A stretch of 64,000 nucleotides of DNA from Trebonia sp963785645. GTDB taxonomy: Bacteria > Actinomycetota > Actinomycetes > Streptosporangiales > Streptosporangiaceae. The position numbers and the translations under genes are program-made. Below are positions 60,585 through 64,000 of this stretch, piece by piece; position 1 is the stretch's first letter, and each line of letters begins with the position of its first letter. The stretch is taken from the NCBI GenBank assembly GCA_963785645.1, contig CAWAWG010000005.1, positions 611,206-675,205 of the forward strand, in the 5' to 3' direction. The notes below the pieces were generated by a model. That model was not told where the DNA came from. It did not search any database and saw only the letters and a list, made by a program, of their open reading frames with translations.

Positions 60585-63346
60585 CTACAACGATGCCAGG
60601 CGGGATTCGAGGCGGGCCATGTCCGCCTGGGCGGCCGCCAGACGGGCCCTGGACTTCTCGATGACATCGGCCGGGGCCTTGGCGGTGAACGCCTCGTTGC
60701 CGAGCTTGGCGGTCATCGTCTGCGCCTCCTTGCGGGCCGCCGCCAGGTCCTTCTCCAGCCGCTTGCGCTCGGCCGCGATGTCCACCGTCCCGGCCAGGTC
60801 GAGTTCGACGGTGACACCCTCGGTGAGCAGGGACGCGCTCGCCGCGAAGCCGTCTTCTGGCCCCGTGTCGCGGGTACCGTGTTCGCCGGTACCGTCAGGC
60901 GCAGCAGCGACCTGATCTCCTCCTGGTGGGCCGCCAGCGGCGTGGCCTCGATCCCGGTGAGCCGTGCCGGCACGCGCTGGCCGGGGTTGAGGCCCTGGGT
61001 GGACCGGAACTGGCGGACCTCGGTGACCAGCCGCATCAGGGACTCGATCTCGGCCTCGGCCACCGGATCGCTGAACCGGAAGTCCGGCCACGCCGCCATC
61101 ATGACCGAGTCTTCACCAGTGAGAGCGCACCACAGCTCATCGGTGACGAACGGCATCACCGGGTGAAGCAGGCGGAGCATCTGGTCAAGGACGAAGCCGA
61201 GCACCCTGCGCGTGCGGGCGGCCGCGTCCGGGTTCCCGGCCGCGTCGCCGGCCAGCGGCACCTTGGCCAGTTCCAGGTACCAGTCACAGAATTCGTCCCA
61301 CGCGAAGTGGTACAGCGCCTCGCACGTCTTGCCGAACTCGAACCGCTCAAGCAGCCCGTCTACCTCGGCTATCACGCTGGAAAGACGAGAGAGAATCCAC
61401 CGGTCGACCGTGCTCAGCAGCACCGGGCTCAGCACCACCGGGTCGAGGTCGCCGCCGGACTGCGGGCCGCCGCCGGTACCGCCTTGAGGTATTCCGAACG
61501 GGTCCGTGGATCCTGTCCCATTCGCCGCCGCCCCGTTCATCAGGGCGAACCTGGTCGCGTTCCAGAGCTTGTTGCAGAAGTTCCGCGATCCGGCCGCCCA
61601 GTCATCGCTGATCGCCTCGTCGCTGCCCGGGGTGGCGCCCCGGGCCAGGGTGAAGCGGGTCGCGTCGGTGCCGAAGCGGTCCATCCAGTCGATCGGGTCG
61701 ACCACGTTCCCCTTGGACTTGGACATCTTCTTGCCGAACTGGTCGCGCACAAGGCCGTGCAGCGACGATCGTCTTGAACGGCACCGCGTCCGCCGGCGCC
61801 TTGCCGCGCATTGGCGTACAGGCCGAACATCATCATCCGGGCGACCCAGAAGAACAGGATGTCGTAGGCCGTGATGAGCACGCTCGTCGGGTAGAAGGCA
61901 CGCAGGTCCTGGGTATCGTCCGGCCAGCCGAGGGTGGAGAACGGCCAGAGCGCGGAGGAGAACCAGGTGTCGAGGACGTCGGTGTCCTGCGTCCACCCCT
62001 CGGGCGGGGTCTCGTCCGGGCCGATGCAGCGCACCTGCTTGCTGCCGTCGGGGCCGTCCGGCCCGTACCAGACCGGGATGCGGTGCCCCCACCAGAGCTG
62101 GCGGGAGATGCACCAGTCGTGCATGTCGTCGACCCAGCCGAAGTACCTGGCGTTCATCTCCGGCGGCGAGATCTCCACCCGGCCGTCGCGGACCGCGTCC
62201 CCCGCCGCCTTGGCCAGCGGCGCGACGCTCACGAACCACTGCAGGGACAGCCGCGGCTCGACCGTCGTGCCGCAGCGGGAGCAGTGCCCGACCGCGTGCA
62301 CGTACGGGCGGACCTCCTTGACGATCCGGCCGTCTTCGCGCAGCGCGGCGACGACCGCCGGGCGGGCCTCGAACCGGTCCAGGCCCTCGAACGGACCGTG
62401 CGCGGTGATCACGCCGTGGTCGTCCATGACGGCGAGCACCGGCAGGTCGTGGCGGCGGCCGATCTCGAAGTCGTTCGGGTCGTGCGCCGGGGTGACCTTG
62501 ACCGCGCCGGTGCCGAAGGACGGGTCGACGTGCGCGTCGGCCACGATCGGGATCCTCCGCCCGGTGAGCGGCAACTCGACCTCCGTGCCGACCAGGTGCT
62601 TGTACCGCTCGTCGTCCGGGTGAACGGCCACGGCGGTGTCGCCGAGCATCGTCTCGGCCCGCGTGGTCGCGACGACGATCGAGTTATCTCCGTCGCCGTA
62701 ACGGATCGAGACGAGTTCGCCGTCGTCGTCGGAGTGCTCCACCTCGATGTCGCTCAGGGCGGTCAGGCAGCGCGGGCACCAGTTGATGATCCGCTCGGCG
62801 CGGTAGATCAGCCCGTCGTCGTACAGGCGCTTGAAGATCGTCTGCACGGCCCGGGACAGCCCCTCGTCCATGGTGAACCGCTCACGGGACCAGTCCACGG
62901 AATCGCCGAGGCGGCGCATCTGGGACAGGATCCGGCCCCCGTACTCGCCCTTCCACTGCCAGACCCGCTCGACGAACGCCTCGCGGCCGAGGTCGTGCCT
63001 GGACAGGCCCTCCTTGGCCAGCTCGCGCTCGACGACGTTCTGGGTGGCGATACCCGGCGTGGTCCATGCCGGGCAGCCACAGCGTGCGGTAGCCCTGCAT
63101 GCGGCGGCGGCGGACGAGGATGTCGCTCAGCGTGTGGTTCAGCGCGTGGCCGATATGCAAGATGCCCGTTACGTTCGGCGGCGGGAGCACGATCGTGTAC
63201 GTCGGCGCGTCGGGGTCCGAGCCGGGTACGTTGTCCAGAGCCTCCGGCGTGAAGTAGCCGGCCTTCTCCCAGTGCTCGTAACGGCGAGCCTCCACCTCGG
63301 CGGGCGCGTACTGCGAGGGAAGCTCTGCTGGCTCACGTGCTGTCAC
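60585..63346 (-). CDS. valS: valyl-tRNA synthetase, frameshifted
   Basis: A class I synthetase with HIGH at 64-67, the editing domain, and KMSKS in FGKKMSKSKGNVVDP. A C-terminal coiled coil follows (VDIAAERKRLEKDLAAARKE). Four single-base indels break the frame: an extra G near 63054, an extra A near 61811, one extra base near 61764, and a missing base near 60893. Correcting them gives exactly 919 residues, with family-like sequence at each joint (GMDHAGIATQ, GLYAMRGK, TIVLHGLV). Since this gene is essential, sequencing errors are likely. The start GTG has no Shine-Dalgarno. Confidence 0.92.
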
Positions 63347-63354
63347 AACAAATC

Positions 63355-63360
63355 AGTCTA
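63355..63360 (-). promoter_or_regulatory. possible -10 for leaderless valS
   Basis: TAGACT on the minus strand ends eight bases before the GTG start. With no Shine-Dalgarno between them, a leaderless message is plausible. Confidence 0.35.
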
Positions 63361-63514
63361 CGAATTCCGCGAGGCTCGTTCGCCCTAAAACCCGCGTCCC
63401 GCCCCGGAGGAACGGGCCAGCGACCGCTCCCTGACGGCTCAACGGCACCGACCGGCTCAGGCAGGCGGAACCCAGCTGACGCTTCTCGCTGTTATCTCTA
63501 GTTCCGAGCATGGC

Positions 63515-63569
63515 GGCAAGATAATGGATTGCTGTACACGCGATGGCGTGCACAGCAATCCACCATCTT
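63515..63569. terminator. long near-perfect hairpin downstream of the last gene
   Basis: The left arm GGCAAGATAATGGATTGCTG... pairs with the segment ending ATCTTGGCC at about 63571, with three to four mismatches and a four-base loop. It follows the stop at 63601 of the minus-strand gene and may be its terminator. It is related to the hairpin at 11592. Confidence 0.5.
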
Positions 63570-63600
63570 GGCCCGGCGAAGCTTCCTTGCTGTTATCCGG

Positions 63601-64000
63601 CTAGGCCTTCTTCTCGACGTCGGCCCGGAGCTTCACCGTGTCGTCCGCGCCCTTGTTCTGGGCGGCGTTCAGGGTCTCGGGGCCCGTCGCGGTGAAGAAC
63701 TCGGTGATGCCGAGCGTGCTTGAGGTGGCCCAGACGCAGACCGCGCCGCTCGGTGTCGTCTGGTGTTGGCGCAGCCCAGGATGCCGCCGTTCGCACCCGC
63801 GGGATAGGTGTTCGGGTCACTGCCGAGCGAGGCGAGGATCGTCTCGACCTTGGCCGGGGTGAACGTGCCCTTGTAGCCGACGAACGTGATGACCTGGCTG
63901 CTGGGAGCTGGTAGGCCGCCGACACCGGGTTGCCGCTCGCCGTGCCGCCGCCGCCGAGTTACCGCCGTGGAGACCTGCCCCGCCGTGGCCGTGGCGGTGG
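63601..64000 (-). CDS. C-terminal part of a secreted or lipo-protein, partial and frameshifted
   Basis: The 3' end of a gene that continues beyond the window. Joined across frames it reads ...NPVSAAYQLP, then SSQVITFVGYKGTFTPAKVE with NTYPAGANGGILGC, then AVCVWATSSTLGITEFF and ends VKLRADVEKKA. Two single-base shifts (near 63915 and near 63765) separate the pieces. The Gly/Ala/Thr-rich start of the visible part looks like a linker after a membrane or lipid anchor. It is an actinobacterial protein type of unknown function. Confidence 0.6.

Noticed and set aside
63593..63925. 110-codon Arg/Pro-rich frame as a gene
   Set aside because: Neighbouring frames, joined over two single-base shifts, give a far more protein-like C-terminus.
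1..64000. CRISPR array, prophage or tRNA genes
   Set aside because: No regularly spaced repeats with unique spacers, no phage structural or integrase genes, and no tRNA T-arm and cloverleaf combination were seen on either strand by eye.

Overview
The window is high-GC DNA from an actinobacterium. The support is gene content and layout: rplU-rpmA-obgE-proB behind a large RNase E/G, mreB-mreC-mreD-mrdA-rodA, valS-folC-DUF4233-ndk, an F420-type oxidoreductase, DUF1707 and conservon-type (Cvn) genes, and several start codons placed for leaderless transcription. The genus cannot be named from sequence alone. Most genes lie on the minus strand.

Layout. 1-7100: accessory genes (DUF1707 protein, alpha/beta hydrolase, an ABC ATPase followed by a permease/LuxR chimera, SDR, FAH-family enzyme, DUF1801, MgtC). 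7100-10300: repeats, a GntR regulator, and an XRE-cupin regulator divergent from azlCD over twin operators. 10350-11385: histidine phosphatase and rsfS. 11809-18041: an amino-sugar operon (solute-binding protein, two permeases, ROK regulator, ROK kinase, nagB) lying between rsfS and nadD, which are usually neighbours. 18374-21647: small proteins, nadD and an M48 protease. 21841-31985: proB, obgE, rpmA, rplU, rne/rng and the TIGR03936/TIGR03960 radical-SAM pair. 32391-36299: a HIT protein and a nucleotide trio (dCMP-deaminase-like, nucleotidyltransferase, divergent thymidylate synthase). 36421-41727: UbiD, UbiX, flavin reductase, two permeases and a binding protein with no intact ATPase. 42461-48645: conservon kinase and roadblock protein, two LysR regulators and an LLM oxidoreductase. 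48799-56943: rodA, mrdA, mreD, mreC, mreB, ndk, DUF4233. 56943-63346: folC, a group II intron and valS. 63601-64000: 3' end of a secreted protein gene.

How parts work together. mreBCD-mrdA-rodA is the lateral-wall elongation machine in one overlapping operon. The amino-sugar operon can import, phosphorylate and deaminate glucosamine-type sugars under a ROK repressor. In the UbiD/UbiX operon the flavin reductase can supply FMNH2 for UbiX, which makes the prenylated flavin that UbiD needs. The radical-SAM pair and RNase E/G form a conserved actinobacterial block.

Two features run through the window. First, valS, proB, the conservon kinase, the hydrolase and the intron reverse transcriptase carry single-base indels, nearly all in homopolymers. 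Correcting them restores full-length proteins, so sequencing error is likelier than gene decay. Second, a GC-rich palindrome (GGGGGTACGGGGGTCGTCCC-type core) recurs at least five times at gene ends and supplies C- or N-terminal codons to four proteins.
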